Assembly: GCA_029240815.1 (NCBI GenBank)
Contig: JARDZO010000027.1
Coordinates: forward strand, 1 to 32,003
DNA from: Brevibacillus sp.
Lineage (GTDB): Bacteria > Bacillota > Bacilli > Brevibacillales > Brevibacillaceae
Direction of reading: 5' to 3'
Length of the DNA: 32,003 nucleotides
Numbering within the stretch: position 1 is the stretch's first letter; every line of letters begins with the position of its first letter. This document shows positions 15,521 to 23,090 of this stretch, piece after piece. The notes beneath the pieces are model-generated. The model worked only from the letters and a program-made list of their open reading frames with translations. It was not told where the DNA came from and ran no database searches. The translations under genes were made by a program, and so were the position numbers.

Positions 15521-18424
15521 TTGAATCGATTATTAGTTGTAGACTTTGAAACAACGGGAAGCCATCCGCGCCAAGGGGACAGCATCATTCAGATCGGAGC
15601 CGTAGCGATCGACGATGGGCAAGTTACAGACAGCTTTTCCACTTTGGTGAATCCCGGACAGCCCATCCCGCCTTTTATTACGCAATTAACGGGGATTACC
15701 GAGGAAATGGTAGCAGATGCTCCTTCCCTCGAAGAAGTCTTTCCACGGTTACTCCGAATGCTGGATGGTCGGGCCTTTGTCGCCCATAATGCGAGCTTTG
15801 ACCTCCAATTTTTGCAAGAAGCCCTGCTGAGTCAGGGCTATTATGCGTTTGATGGCTACGTGCTGGATACGGTCGAGCTATCGCGAGTATTGATGCCCAC
15901 GCAAAATAGCTATCGACTCGGTGAGTTGGCGTCCGATTTGGACATCGAGCATGAAAACCCCCATCAGGCAGACAGTGACGCGATGGCAACGGCCCAGCTG
16001 TTTCTGCATCTGATGGACATTTTGGAAAACATGCCGTTGGTGACGATCCAGCGGTTACAAATGCTGGTCTCTTCCTTTCGTTCGGATATCGACGCGCTGT
16101 TGCGGTATGTGGAAATGGAGAAGATGGCGACAATCCCTCAGTTAGACGCGGAAACTGTGCCTAACGAACCTTCAGGGATGTGGGATATTTATCGACAATT
16201 GGCCCTGCGCAGGCGTGAAGAAAAAATGACTTCTTCCTTCCAACGTCCCGCGTACAATGAAGTGCCGGAGCTTCCTTTTGCAGAGATGCTTGAGGGTGTC
16301 ATTGGCGAGCAGGGAACCATGCCCGTGCATGTGTCAGGCTATCAGCGCAGAAACGCTCAGGAAGCCATGATGCACGCCGTATTCGAGGCCATGGAGGATG
16401 GCTCTCATCTCCTCGTAGAAGCAGGTACAGGAACGGGGAAGTCATTAGGCTATCTGCTTCCGGGCATCATATGGGCCATGCAAAATCAACAGCAGCTGGT
16501 GGTCAGTACGAATACCATTCAGCTTCAGGAACAGTTGTTTCATAAAGAAATCTTGACCTTGCAGCAGACTCTTCCATTCGAATTTACTGCTTCGACGTTA
16601 AAGGGAAGAGGAAATTACTTGTGTCTGCGTAAATTCGAGCAGGCACTGGAGGAGCCAGTCGAGGGAAGCAGCCAGGAAATGCGGCTGGTCAAAGGACAGA
16701 TGCTGACCTGGCTGACCCAGACGCAGACAGGTGATGTGGAAGAACTGAGCATGCCGCCGACAGGACAGATGTTTTGGCAGCAAGTCAAAAGCGACACAGG
16801 TTCTTGTTTGAATAGAGCTTGTCCATGGTTTAGTCGATGCTACTATTTTCAGGCAAAGGATCGCGCGAAAGACGCGGATGTTCTGATCGTCAACCATGCG
16901 CTATTGATCAGTGACCTGCAAGCAGAAAATAGGATCCTCCCTCCCTATGAAGTAGCGATTATCGATGAGGCACATCATCTGGAAGACGCCGCGACCCAGC
17001 ATATGGGCAAGCAGTTTACTACGACACAACTGCTCTTTCTGTTCGATCGAGCTTCAGTCGAAGAAGGTGGGGTCTTGTCCCGCTTAGCTGAAGAATGGGA
17101 AAGCTGGTTAGGGGCGCCACAAACCTTTGTTGCGGAACAGTTGGCTGAGCTCAGGCAGCTGTCTCCTCAACTGCGAGACAAGGCGCAGCATTGGACACAG
17201 CTCTTGTACGCATGGGCATCGGATCGCGCAGAAGAAACGACCGATGCAGGGCGTGAAACAGTTCGCTATCGTATGGAATCCTTTACTGGCAAACACGAGA
17301 GGATTAAAAAATCGACGCGTAAGCTGATCGAAAGCATGACGGCTTTTGCCGAGGTTCTGGAGCGGCTCGTACAAGGCATTCCAAGCGAAGAAAAACCGCC
17401 ATTCGCGTTAAGAAGCTTGCGAACGGACCTCCTGGGGTTATTAAATGAGTGGCAAAAAGTCGTGGAGCTATTGCATTTCTTTTTGCTGGAGCAAGATTCA
17501 GGGTACGTGTACTGGATGGAGGTAGAGTCGCGTACAGCACGGAAGCAGGTACATATTTCTGCAGCGCTGCTGAAAGTTTCCGATTCCTTGTCAGAGCCGC
17601 TGTTTGCTCAAAAGCAGAGTCTGATTCTCACATCGGCGACATTGACGGTGAAGAACAGCTTTTCTTATGTGATGAGCCGTTTCGGTCTGGATCAATTGCC
17701 TGAGTCGCGTGTCCGTACACTTTCGCTTCCTTCGCCTTTCGCATACGAGCAGCAGGGGTTGCTGCTGATTCCGGCAGGTTTCCCGGCACCGGCGAAGGAA
17801 AATGATCAAACGTATCTGGACGCTGTGGTGCAAGGCTGTATAGACGTTGTGAAGGCTTCAAAAGGCAGGACAATGATTTTATTCACCTCCCACTCTATGC
17901 TTCGCCTCGTGTATCACGCGATGAAGGAACGGTTTGCGAATGGCGAAGAATCGTATACCCTTTTGGGACACGGCATCGACAGCAACAACCGAAGCAAGCT
18001 GGTAGGTCTATTCCAAACGATCGAGAAAAGCGTGCTACTCGGTACAAGCAGCTTCTGGGAAGGGGTGGATATCCCAGGTGAAGCCTTGAGCGCTCTGGTG
18101 ATCGTCCGTTTGCCCTTTACCCCTCCGAATCATCCGGTTTACCAGGGGCGTGCGGAGCTGTTAAAGACAGAAGGGAAAAATGCTTTCATGTCGATGGCTT
18201 TGCCACAGGCTGTCATTTTGTTCAAGCAAGGTGTCGGGAGATTGATTCGCCATCATCTGGATCGTGGAGTAGTCATCGTTTTGGATACGCGGGTGGTGGA
18301 GTCCAGATACGGTCGCTCCTTCTTGCAATCCTTGCCTCCGTACCAGGTAGAGAGTGGTCCGTGGCCTACGCTGCGCGAGAGAATCGAGCCCTTCCTAGGT
18401 ATGCCCACCCTGCTTGACTCATAA
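15521..18424 (+). CDS. dinG: DinG-family 3'-5' exonuclease and XPD-like helicase
   Basis: Large 967-residue fusion. The N-terminal DEDDh exonuclease domain (residues 4-165) shows D8-F-E10, the H89-N-A-S-F-D94 segment, and His148/Asp153. The C-terminal superfamily 2 helicase of the XPD/DinG type has Walker A AGTGTGKS (301-308), DEAH (482-485), and motif VI QGVGRLIR near the end. Between motifs Ia and II lie Cys368, Cys429, Cys434 and Cys440, the spacing of the DinG/XPD [4Fe-4S] cluster. Likely role: processing DNA ends or unwinding R-loops and other structures in repair. Start TTG at 15521 follows GAGGTG. The 93-nt upstream gap holds a GCGGAT/ATCCGC hairpin (15480-15497). Confidence 0.92.
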   Translation: MNRLLVVDFETTGSHPRQGDSIIQIGAVAIDDGQVTDSFSTLVNPGQPIPPFITQLTGITEEMVADAPSLEEVFPRLLRMLDGRAFVAHNASFDLQFLQEALLSQGYYAFDGYVLDTVELSRVLMPTQNSYRLGELASDLDIEHENPHQADSDAMATAQLFLHLMDILENMPLVTIQRLQMLVSSFRSDIDALLRYVEMEKMATIPQLDAETVPNEPSGMWDIYRQLALRRREEKMTSSFQRPAYNEVPELPFAEMLEGVIGEQGTMPVHVSGYQRRNAQEAMMHAVFEAMEDGSHLLVEAGTGTGKSLGYLLPGIIWAMQNQQQLVVSTNTIQLQEQLFHKEILTLQQTLPFEFTASTLKGRGNYLCLRKFEQALEEPVEGSSQEMRLVKGQMLTWLTQTQTGDVEELSMPPTGQMFWQQVKSDTGSCLNRACPWFSRCYYFQAKDRAKDADVLIVNHALLISDLQAENRILPPYEVAIIDEAHHLEDAATQHMGKQFTTTQLLFLFDRASVEEGGVLSRLAEEWESWLGAPQTFVAEQLAELRQLSPQLRDKAQHWTQLLYAWASDRAEETTDAGRETVRYRMESFTGKHERIKKSTRKLIESMTAFAEVLERLVQGIPSEEKPPFALRSLRTDLLGLLNEWQKVVELLHFFLLEQDSGYVYWMEVESRTARKQVHISAALLKVSDSLSEPLFAQKQSLILTSATLTVKNSFSYVMSRFGLDQLPESRVRTLSLPSPFAYEQQGLLLIPAGFPAPAKENDQTYLDAVVQGCIDVVKASKGRTMILFTSHSMLRLVYHAMKERFANGEESYTLLGHGIDSNNRSKLVGLFQTIEKSVLLGTSSFWEGVDIPGEALSALVIVRLPFTPPNHPVYQGRAELLKTEGKNAFMSMALPQAVILFKQGVGRLIRHHLDRGVVIVLDTRVVESRYGRSFLQSLPPYQVESGPWPTLRERIEPFLGMPTLLDS

Positions 18425-18465
18425 AATGAAGAAATAGTCTCCCAGGGATTTAGGTGATAAAATAG

Positions 18466-19362
18466 ATGGGATGGAAAACAAAATGGAGCTGGTTACTGCT
18501 GGGGTTTTGCGCGGCGTTCCTCTTGGCTTACTCACTCGAAAGTGGATCGCAGAGTGCAGTGAAGGTGGAAGATCCGTATGCCAGTGAGAACGAGCAAGAC
18601 TTCCTAGGTCTTGTCATTACCTATTTTGCCCTTCCTCATGGCGAAAGCACACTCGTCCGATTGCCCGGTGGCAAGACGATGTTGATCGACACGGGAAGTG
18701 CAGAGGATTGGCCTGTTTTGTTTGAACGATTGTCAGAGCGGAAATTGACGAGGTTGGATTACGTAATCATTACGAACGATCAACCGGAGTATGCAGGTGG
18801 ATATCCCCAGCTTATGGAGCAGTTTTTGGTAGACACCGTGATTTTACCCAAGCTGACCCTGCAAACAATCACCAAAGCCCTTTCTATGCATCCTCCTCAA
18901 AAGCGGATGGCGCTCACGAATCAATCTGAATGTAAGCTGGGAGACGAAGTGAACATGCAGGTGTTGCTACCGGAGGAGCCCCTGTTTTTATCTCCCCAAA
19001 ACAATTCGCTGGTTTTTCGATTGCAGCATGGCCAATTGCGCTTTTTGTTTACGAGTGGAATCAATGAGAAAGCGGAGGAACGATTGCTGGAGCGGCATGC
19101 AGACCAGTTAAAAGCAGAGGTACTGCAGGTCGGGGACCAGGGCAGCAATCAAGGCTCTTCCCAGCCTTTTCTCACACAGGTAGATCCACAGGTTGCCATT
19201 ATCCAAACGGGTAAGCTCCGTGACGATATGAAAGAAAGTCATTCCGAAGTACTGGAGCGATTGGGCGAATCGTGGGCTGAGACGTACATGACCAGTCACG
19301 ATGGAAGCATCACGATCTTGTCGAACGGAAAGGACTACCGGATATTGAAGCAGAAGAAATAA
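18466..19362 (+). CDS. Degenerate metallo-beta-lactamase-fold protein, ComEC C-terminal-like
   Basis: A 298-residue protein with an N-terminal signal-anchor (residues 8-22) and an extracytoplasmic domain that follows the layout of the ComEC/Rec2 MBL domain: STLVRLPGGKTMLIDTGS (61-78), LDYVIITND (97-105), GG (111-112), FLFTSGINEKAEERL (193-207), EVLQVGDQGS (218-227) and ESHSEVLERL (257-266). The metal ligands are replaced: the expected H-x-H-x-D-H is N104-D-Q106-P-E108-Y109; the expected Asp after LFTG is Gly198; HH is D224-Q225. It is therefore unlikely to be a metal-dependent hydrolase and may bind a ligand or partner. The ATG has AGGTG 9 nt upstream. It lies 16 nt before rex. Confidence 0.75.
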   Translation: MGWKTKWSWLLLGFCAAFLLAYSLESGSQSAVKVEDPYASENEQDFLGLVITYFALPHGESTLVRLPGGKTMLIDTGSAEDWPVLFERLSERKLTRLDYVIITNDQPEYAGGYPQLMEQFLVDTVILPKLTLQTITKALSMHPPQKRMALTNQSECKLGDEVNMQVLLPEEPLFLSPQNNSLVFRLQHGQLRFLFTSGINEKAEERLLERHADQLKAEVLQVGDQGSNQGSSQPFLTQVDPQVAIIQTGKLRDDMKESHSEVLERLGESWAETYMTSHDGSITILSNGKDYRILKQKK

Positions 19363-19378
19363 AGAGGGGAGACCGAAC

Positions 19379-20002
19379 GTGGCCAAACACGAAAAAATTT
19401 CGGAAGCGGTCGTCCGCCGTTTGCCGATTTATCTACGCTACCTCAGTTATTTGCAACAAGTGGGGGTGGCTACTGTCTCCTCCCAACAAATGGGCAAGAA
19501 TCTGGACGTCAACCCAGCGCAAATCCGAAAAGATCTCGCCACGTTCGGGGATTTTGGCAAAAAAGGGATTGGCTATGATGTCAATTACCTGGTGGAAAAA
19601 ATTCGCCAGATTCTCAAACTGACGGATGAAATTCGGGTTGCACTGGTTGGCGCCGGGCACTTGGGCCATGCGATCAGTAATTACAACGCTTATTTGAAGG
19701 ATAACATGCGGATTGCGGCTATTTTTGACTGTGATCCTGAAAAGCTGGGAAAACATGTGGCAGGAATTCCGATACAGCCTTTGGAAATGCTGGCTCAGAC
19801 GATCGCCGATCAGCAGATCAAGCTGGCGATTATCACAGTTCCTGCACCAGCAGCGCAATCCGTATGTGATCAATTGACTGAAGCGGGTATAAAAGGGATT
19901 TTGAACTTTGCGCCAACCACCATACGTGCTGGCAAAGATGTAAGGATCCATTATGCGGATGTGACATCCAATCTGCAGAGCTTGGCTTACTACTTAACGT
20001 AA
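19379..20002 (+). CDS. rex: Redox-sensing transcriptional repressor Rex
   Basis: Dimeric repressor that senses NADH/NAD+: it binds operators when NADH is low and releases them when NADH rises, controlling respiratory and fermentative genes. The N-terminal winged helix (residues 5-80) includes SSQQMGKNLDVNPAQIRKDL and the conserved FGDFGKKGIGY. The Rossmann domain has VGAGHLGHA with G91-x-G93-x-x-G96, then FDCDPEKLG. Full length at 207 residues. The start is GTG at 19379 behind AGGGGAG. No clear TTGTGAA-N4-TTCACAA operator was found anywhere in the window by eye. Confidence 0.94.
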   Translation: MAKHEKISEAVVRRLPIYLRYLSYLQQVGVATVSSQQMGKNLDVNPAQIRKDLATFGDFGKKGIGYDVNYLVEKIRQILKLTDEIRVALVGAGHLGHAISNYNAYLKDNMRIAAIFDCDPEKLGKHVAGIPIQPLEMLAQTIADQQIKLAIITVPAPAAQSVCDQLTEAGIKGILNFAPTTIRAGKDVRIHYADVTSNLQSLAYYLT

Positions 20003-20018
20003 AGAACGGAGTGTATTC

Positions 20019-21323
20019 ATGAAAAAAACGATCCTGATCCACGCAACTGTCATTACCGTAAACGATAGCAACGAAGTCATCCACGATGGCGCCGTAGCTT
20101 TTGAAGGCGACACGATTACGTATGTTGGACCTACACCAGAAGATCTCTCTGAAGCCGGATACGACGAAGTAATCGACCAAAAAGGGGATTATATCCTGCC
20201 TGGTTTGATCAATACACATGGTCACGCAGGGATGTCGCTCTTGCGTGGATATGCGGATGACTTGCCATTGCAGCAATGGCTCGAAGACAAAATGTGGCCG
20301 TTGGAAGCCCAATTTACGAGCGATCACGTAAAGTGGGGCACACAGCTTTCGTTAATCGAGATGATTCGTACCGGTACGACTACGTTCGTGGATATGTACG
20401 ACCACATGGACGAAGTGGCAAAAGCAGTCGATGCAGCTGGCATGCGTGCACGTCTTTGCCGCGGTATGATCGGCTTGTGCTCAGAGGAAGAACGTCAAGT
20501 GAAACTGAATGATGCGACCGCATTCGCAAAGGAATGGCACAATCAAGCTGACGGTCGTATCACTGTGATGATGGCTCCTCATGCGCCTTACACATGCGAT
20601 CCGCAGTTCATTACCCAGATCATCGAAAAAGCGGACGAGCTGTCGCTGCCACTGCACATCCACATGTCAGAGACGGCTTGGGAAGTGGGACAAAACGAAC
20701 GCGATTACGGACTTCGTCCAGTAGCTCACCTGGAAAAGCTGGGAATGTTTTCGCGTCCGACGCTCGTTGCTCATGCTGTGCACCTGACGGATGAAGAGAT
20801 TGGCATTTTGGCAAAATACCAAGTGAAGGTTTCCCACAACGTGGTGAGCAACCTGAAGCTGGCGAGCGGTGTCGCACCTGTTCCAAAAATGCTGGCAAAA
20901 GGTGTGAGCGTCTCGCTTGGCACAGACAGCTCTGCTAGCAACAACAACTTGAACTTGTTTGAAGAGTTGAAGCTAGCTGCGATCTTGCATAAAGGAGTTA
21001 ACAACGACCCTGTGGCTGTGCCTGCTGAAGAAGCGCTGCGCATGGCGACTCGCTATGGTGCAGAAGGTGTGTTCCAGGCTGATAAGCTGGGAACGATTGA
21101 AGTGGGGAAACAGGCTGACCTCGTTGTTTTGGACAGTCATCAAGCGCATTTCCATCCTGCACATGAGCCAATTTCACATGTTGTCTACGCAGCGAATGGC
21201 CGTGATGTAAAAGATACGATCGTAGCAGGAAAGTATTTGATGCGCAATCATCAGTTGTTGACACTAGATGAAGAACGTGCGATTTTTGAAGCCAATCGCA
21301 TCTTCCAAACCTTGCAAAGATAA
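20019..21323 (+). CDS. mtaD: 5-methylthioadenosine/S-adenosylhomocysteine deaminase (MtaD-type)
   Basis: Amidohydrolase-superfamily deaminase of 434 residues, cytoplasmic. Metal and active-site motifs are in order: N-T-H67-G-H69 (zinc ligands), H213-I-H215-M-S-E218, AHAVH255, and Asp303 in GTDSSASNNN. The combination of HIHMSET and GTDSSASNNNLNL is typical of MtaD/SahH-type deaminases acting on methylthioadenosine, S-adenosylhomocysteine or 5'-deoxyadenosine; which substrate dominates cannot be decided from sequence. The ATG lies 16 nt after rex behind GGAG. A CTCCTGTC/GACAGGAG hairpin (21328-21350) follows the stop but lacks a T-run. Confidence 0.9.
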   Translation: MKKTILIHATVITVNDSNEVIHDGAVAFEGDTITYVGPTPEDLSEAGYDEVIDQKGDYILPGLINTHGHAGMSLLRGYADDLPLQQWLEDKMWPLEAQFTSDHVKWGTQLSLIEMIRTGTTTFVDMYDHMDEVAKAVDAAGMRARLCRGMIGLCSEEERQVKLNDATAFAKEWHNQADGRITVMMAPHAPYTCDPQFITQIIEKADELSLPLHIHMSETAWEVGQNERDYGLRPVAHLEKLGMFSRPTLVAHAVHLTDEEIGILAKYQVKVSHNVVSNLKLASGVAPVPKMLAKGVSVSLGTDSSASNNNLNLFEELKLAAILHKGVNNDPVAVPAEEALRMATRYGAEGVFQADKLGTIEVGKQADLVVLDSHQAHFHPAHEPISHVVYAANGRDVKDTIVAGKYLMRNHQLLTLDEERAIFEANRIFQTLQR

Positions 21324-21707
21324 AAGGCTCCTGTCAGGTGTGGACAGGAGTAAAGAGAGGTTTAGGTGTAGGTAGGGGAAATTGGTTGCAACAAGATCAT
21401 CATGCCGTGCTCATTTTCGCCACAACTCGGTCAGGGGATGATGGCGAAAATGAAGGTTGGGTGTGTGTGACAAGTTACGCAGTGGTGAAGACAAGGCTGC
21501 CCAAGAGACGCGGTATTCCTGTAACAAAAACCCTAGTACGTCAGGAGATGTCGTTTGCCCAGAGCTCTTCACGCGCTCACCTCCTCGGGGTGTACATGTA
21601 GTATGACCGACAAGACACTTGCTATGATTAGCAACATTTCCGTCCTGTTCTAAAACCTTCCCGTATAGCATAGGCTTAGACAATAAACGGGACAGGGGGG
21701 TGTGGAC
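21324..21707 (+). other. 384-nt non-coding stretch with three inverted repeats
   Basis: No credible gene: the reading frames present on either strand lack ribosome binding sites and recognisable protein features. It holds CTCCTGTC/GACAGGAG (21328-21350); an 11-bp perfect inverted repeat TCATTTTCGCC (21411-21421) / GGCGAAAATGA (21443-21453) with a 21-nt loop; the palindrome TTGCTA-TGAT-TAGCAA (21619-21634); and TCCCGT/ACGGGA (21659-21664/21687-21692) next to the Shine-Dalgarno of the following gene. Confidence 0.5.
21619..21634 (+). promoter_or_regulatory. Extended -10 promoter inside a palindrome
   Basis: TGC-TATGAT (21620-21628) is an extended -10 element. No good -35 is seen. It lies within the perfect inverted repeat TTGCTA-N4-TAGCAA, which could be an operator. 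It is 80 nt upstream of the gene at 21708. Confidence 0.4.
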
Positions 21708-22403
21708 ATGTATGTCCGGCCCAAACTGCTTTGGTGGCTCGTACCCATCTTTCTCAGTCTTTTCTTCGTAGGCATCGCTTTAGGGACAATCGGAAACCAA
21801 AGCGACATGAAAGGTGGACGAGTCATGGAGCAGGGTGCAGGTGCAGGATATGACTCGGTGACACTGTCTATGTTATTGGATCAGCTGACGCGAGAGGAAG
21901 AGCGTTCTTTCGTCGTGTACATGCAAAATCAAGCTTTGAATGGGCGATATCAGCACGAGAGCTTTGAGCTATCCGGTGAGATCGCTGGGCACACGCTAGA
22001 AATTTCGCGTAACGCCGAACAGAAAGTAAACGTAGTAATAGATGGGCAAACCCAGGAGCATACCTCGCTGCCTTACGCTCTCTACACCCCGCATGAGCAT
22101 GCGGCACTGATTAAAAGTGTCTTGCAGTCCGTGACTCCTCAGCCTGTACAAGACCCGAGCGGTCAAGGCTGGAGGGGATTTCGACTGCCTATGCCGGCAC
22201 GAGAAGTGACCTCTCTGCTCACACTCTGGTTAGGTCCTTCCTTTCCGATTGACGAAATAACACCAGAACTGGCAAAAGGAATTGAAGTCACCTATCAGCT
22301 GTGGTATGAGCCTGCCTCTGGGAATATTCGGCAAATGGATATTGTGTTGCAAATGAAGACGAGTACAGGTGAGAAGCGCGATGAACTCCGATTCCGCCTG
22401 TGA
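21708..22403 (+). CDS. Membrane-anchored extracytoplasmic protein, unrecognised
   Basis: A 231-residue protein with a basic start and one hydrophobic anchor (about residues 7-26), a glycine-rich linker, and a soluble outer domain. That domain has beta-strand-like stretches (FELSGEIAGHTLEISRN, KVNVVIDGQ, EVTYQLWYE) suggesting a LolA- or sensor-like sandwich, but I do not recognise a family. No lipobox, catalytic motif or cysteine is seen. I chose the ATG at 21708 rather than the GTG at 21702 because the G-rich Shine-Dalgarno (21695-21700) is 7 nt away. It is 29 nt from the TseB-like gene, so the two are probably cotranscribed and may act together at the cell envelope. Confidence 0.65.
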   Translation: MYVRPKLLWWLVPIFLSLFFVGIALGTIGNQSDMKGGRVMEQGAGAGYDSVTLSMLLDQLTREEERSFVVYMQNQALNGRYQHESFELSGEIAGHTLEISRNAEQKVNVVIDGQTQEHTSLPYALYTPHEHAALIKSVLQSVTPQPVQDPSGQGWRGFRLPMPAREVTSLLTLWLGPSFPIDEITPELAKGIEVTYQLWYEPASGNIRQMDIVLQMKTSTGEKRDELRFRL

Positions 22404-22432
22404 CGTCATGAGGAAAAAGGAGTTATTGGACT

Positions 22433-22915
22433 GTGGCTTTAAGAATAACCGTGGTGGTTTTGGCCGCCCTGCTCTTGGTAGGAGCGGGATTTACCTACCA
22501 TTTGACCTCTTCCGTCGTAGGGGAAAGAAATAGCTTTGATGACCAGGTAATGCAGTGGGTTCAAGAACGCACGACGATCAGCCAGGTTGATTCAATTGAT
22601 GAGTACAGAGGGAAACAAAGCTACGCAGTCGTTTTGGGGAAAAACAATGCGGGGACACCTGTCGTTGCTTGGTTGACGGACAAGACTGCCGCGTTTGATC
22701 GGATGGATCGAGCCGTACCACGAATAAACGTAGAAGCAGCCGTGTTAAAAGGATTTCCACAAGCCACGATCACGCACATTGTTCCTGGCCTGGAAAATGA
22801 GAAACGCTTTTGGGAAGTGACACTAACAGATAAGGACGGTCGGTTCCATTATCTGCATTACGATTTGTTTAACGGAGCTTTACTTGCTTCATACGTATTG
22901 TCACCAACTTCCTGA
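22433..22915 (+). CDS. tseB: TseB/YpmB-like cell wall elongation regulator
   Basis: A 160-residue protein with a signal-anchor (residues 4-24) and an extracytoplasmic PepSY-like domain (DUF5590). In B. subtilis TseB (YpmB) interacts with the elongation penicillin-binding protein PBP2A. The conserved parts here are the anchor plus SYAVVLGKNNAGTPVVAWL and FWEVTLTDKDGRFHYLHYD. Gene order also fits: in B. subtilis ypmB lies between dinG and asnS. Start is GTG at 22433 with AAAAAGGAG 10 nt upstream. A strong terminator follows immediately. Identification is by topology, synteny and partial motif similarity. Confidence 0.75.
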   Translation: MALRITVVVLAALLLVGAGFTYHLTSSVVGERNSFDDQVMQWVQERTTISQVDSIDEYRGKQSYAVVLGKNNAGTPVVAWLTDKTAAFDRMDRAVPRINVEAAVLKGFPQATITHIVPGLENEKRFWEVTLTDKDGRFHYLHYDLFNGALLASYVLSPTS

Positions 22916-22930
22916 ACAAGGAGTTACAAG

Positions 22931-22963
22931 AAGACCTTTTCCTGTGGGAAAGGTCTTTTTTTT
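22931..22963 (+). terminator. Rho-independent terminator after the tseB-like gene
   Basis: AAGACCTTTTCC (22931-22942) pairs with GGGAAAGGTCTT around a TGT loop (one G-T wobble) and runs into eight T (22956-22963). Confidence 0.9.
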
Positions 22964-23013
22964 GGTTCGATTTCAACCGATTTGGTATCCCAACCAAGAA
23001 CTGTATAAAAAAA

Positions 23014-23035
23014 TGATATACTCATGTGATATACT
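23014..23035 (+). promoter_or_regulatory. Tandem extended -10 elements
   Basis: TGA-TATACT occurs twice 13 nt apart (23014-23022 and 23027-23035). Each is an extended -10 motif. No matching -35 hexamer was seen. They lie just after a terminator and about 60 nt before the gene at 23091, so one or both probably drive the two-gene unit. Confidence 0.5.
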
Positions 23036-23090
23036 GAGTGCGTTGAAGAGAGAGAATAGAACGTATTTGCAGGGGGGAGAAGCTGTGCAA

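Noticed and set aside
21338..21601. 87-codon plus-strand frame in the mtaD-21708 gap, and its 90-codon antisense counterpart
   Set aside because: Neither has a ribosome binding site, family resemblance or typical codon use; the region is better explained as non-coding with inverted repeats.
22884..23090. N-terminal extension of the 173-residue protein
   Set aside because: The extended frame runs through the terminator and promoter elements and would begin inside the tseB-like gene; a strong ribosome binding site supports the later start.
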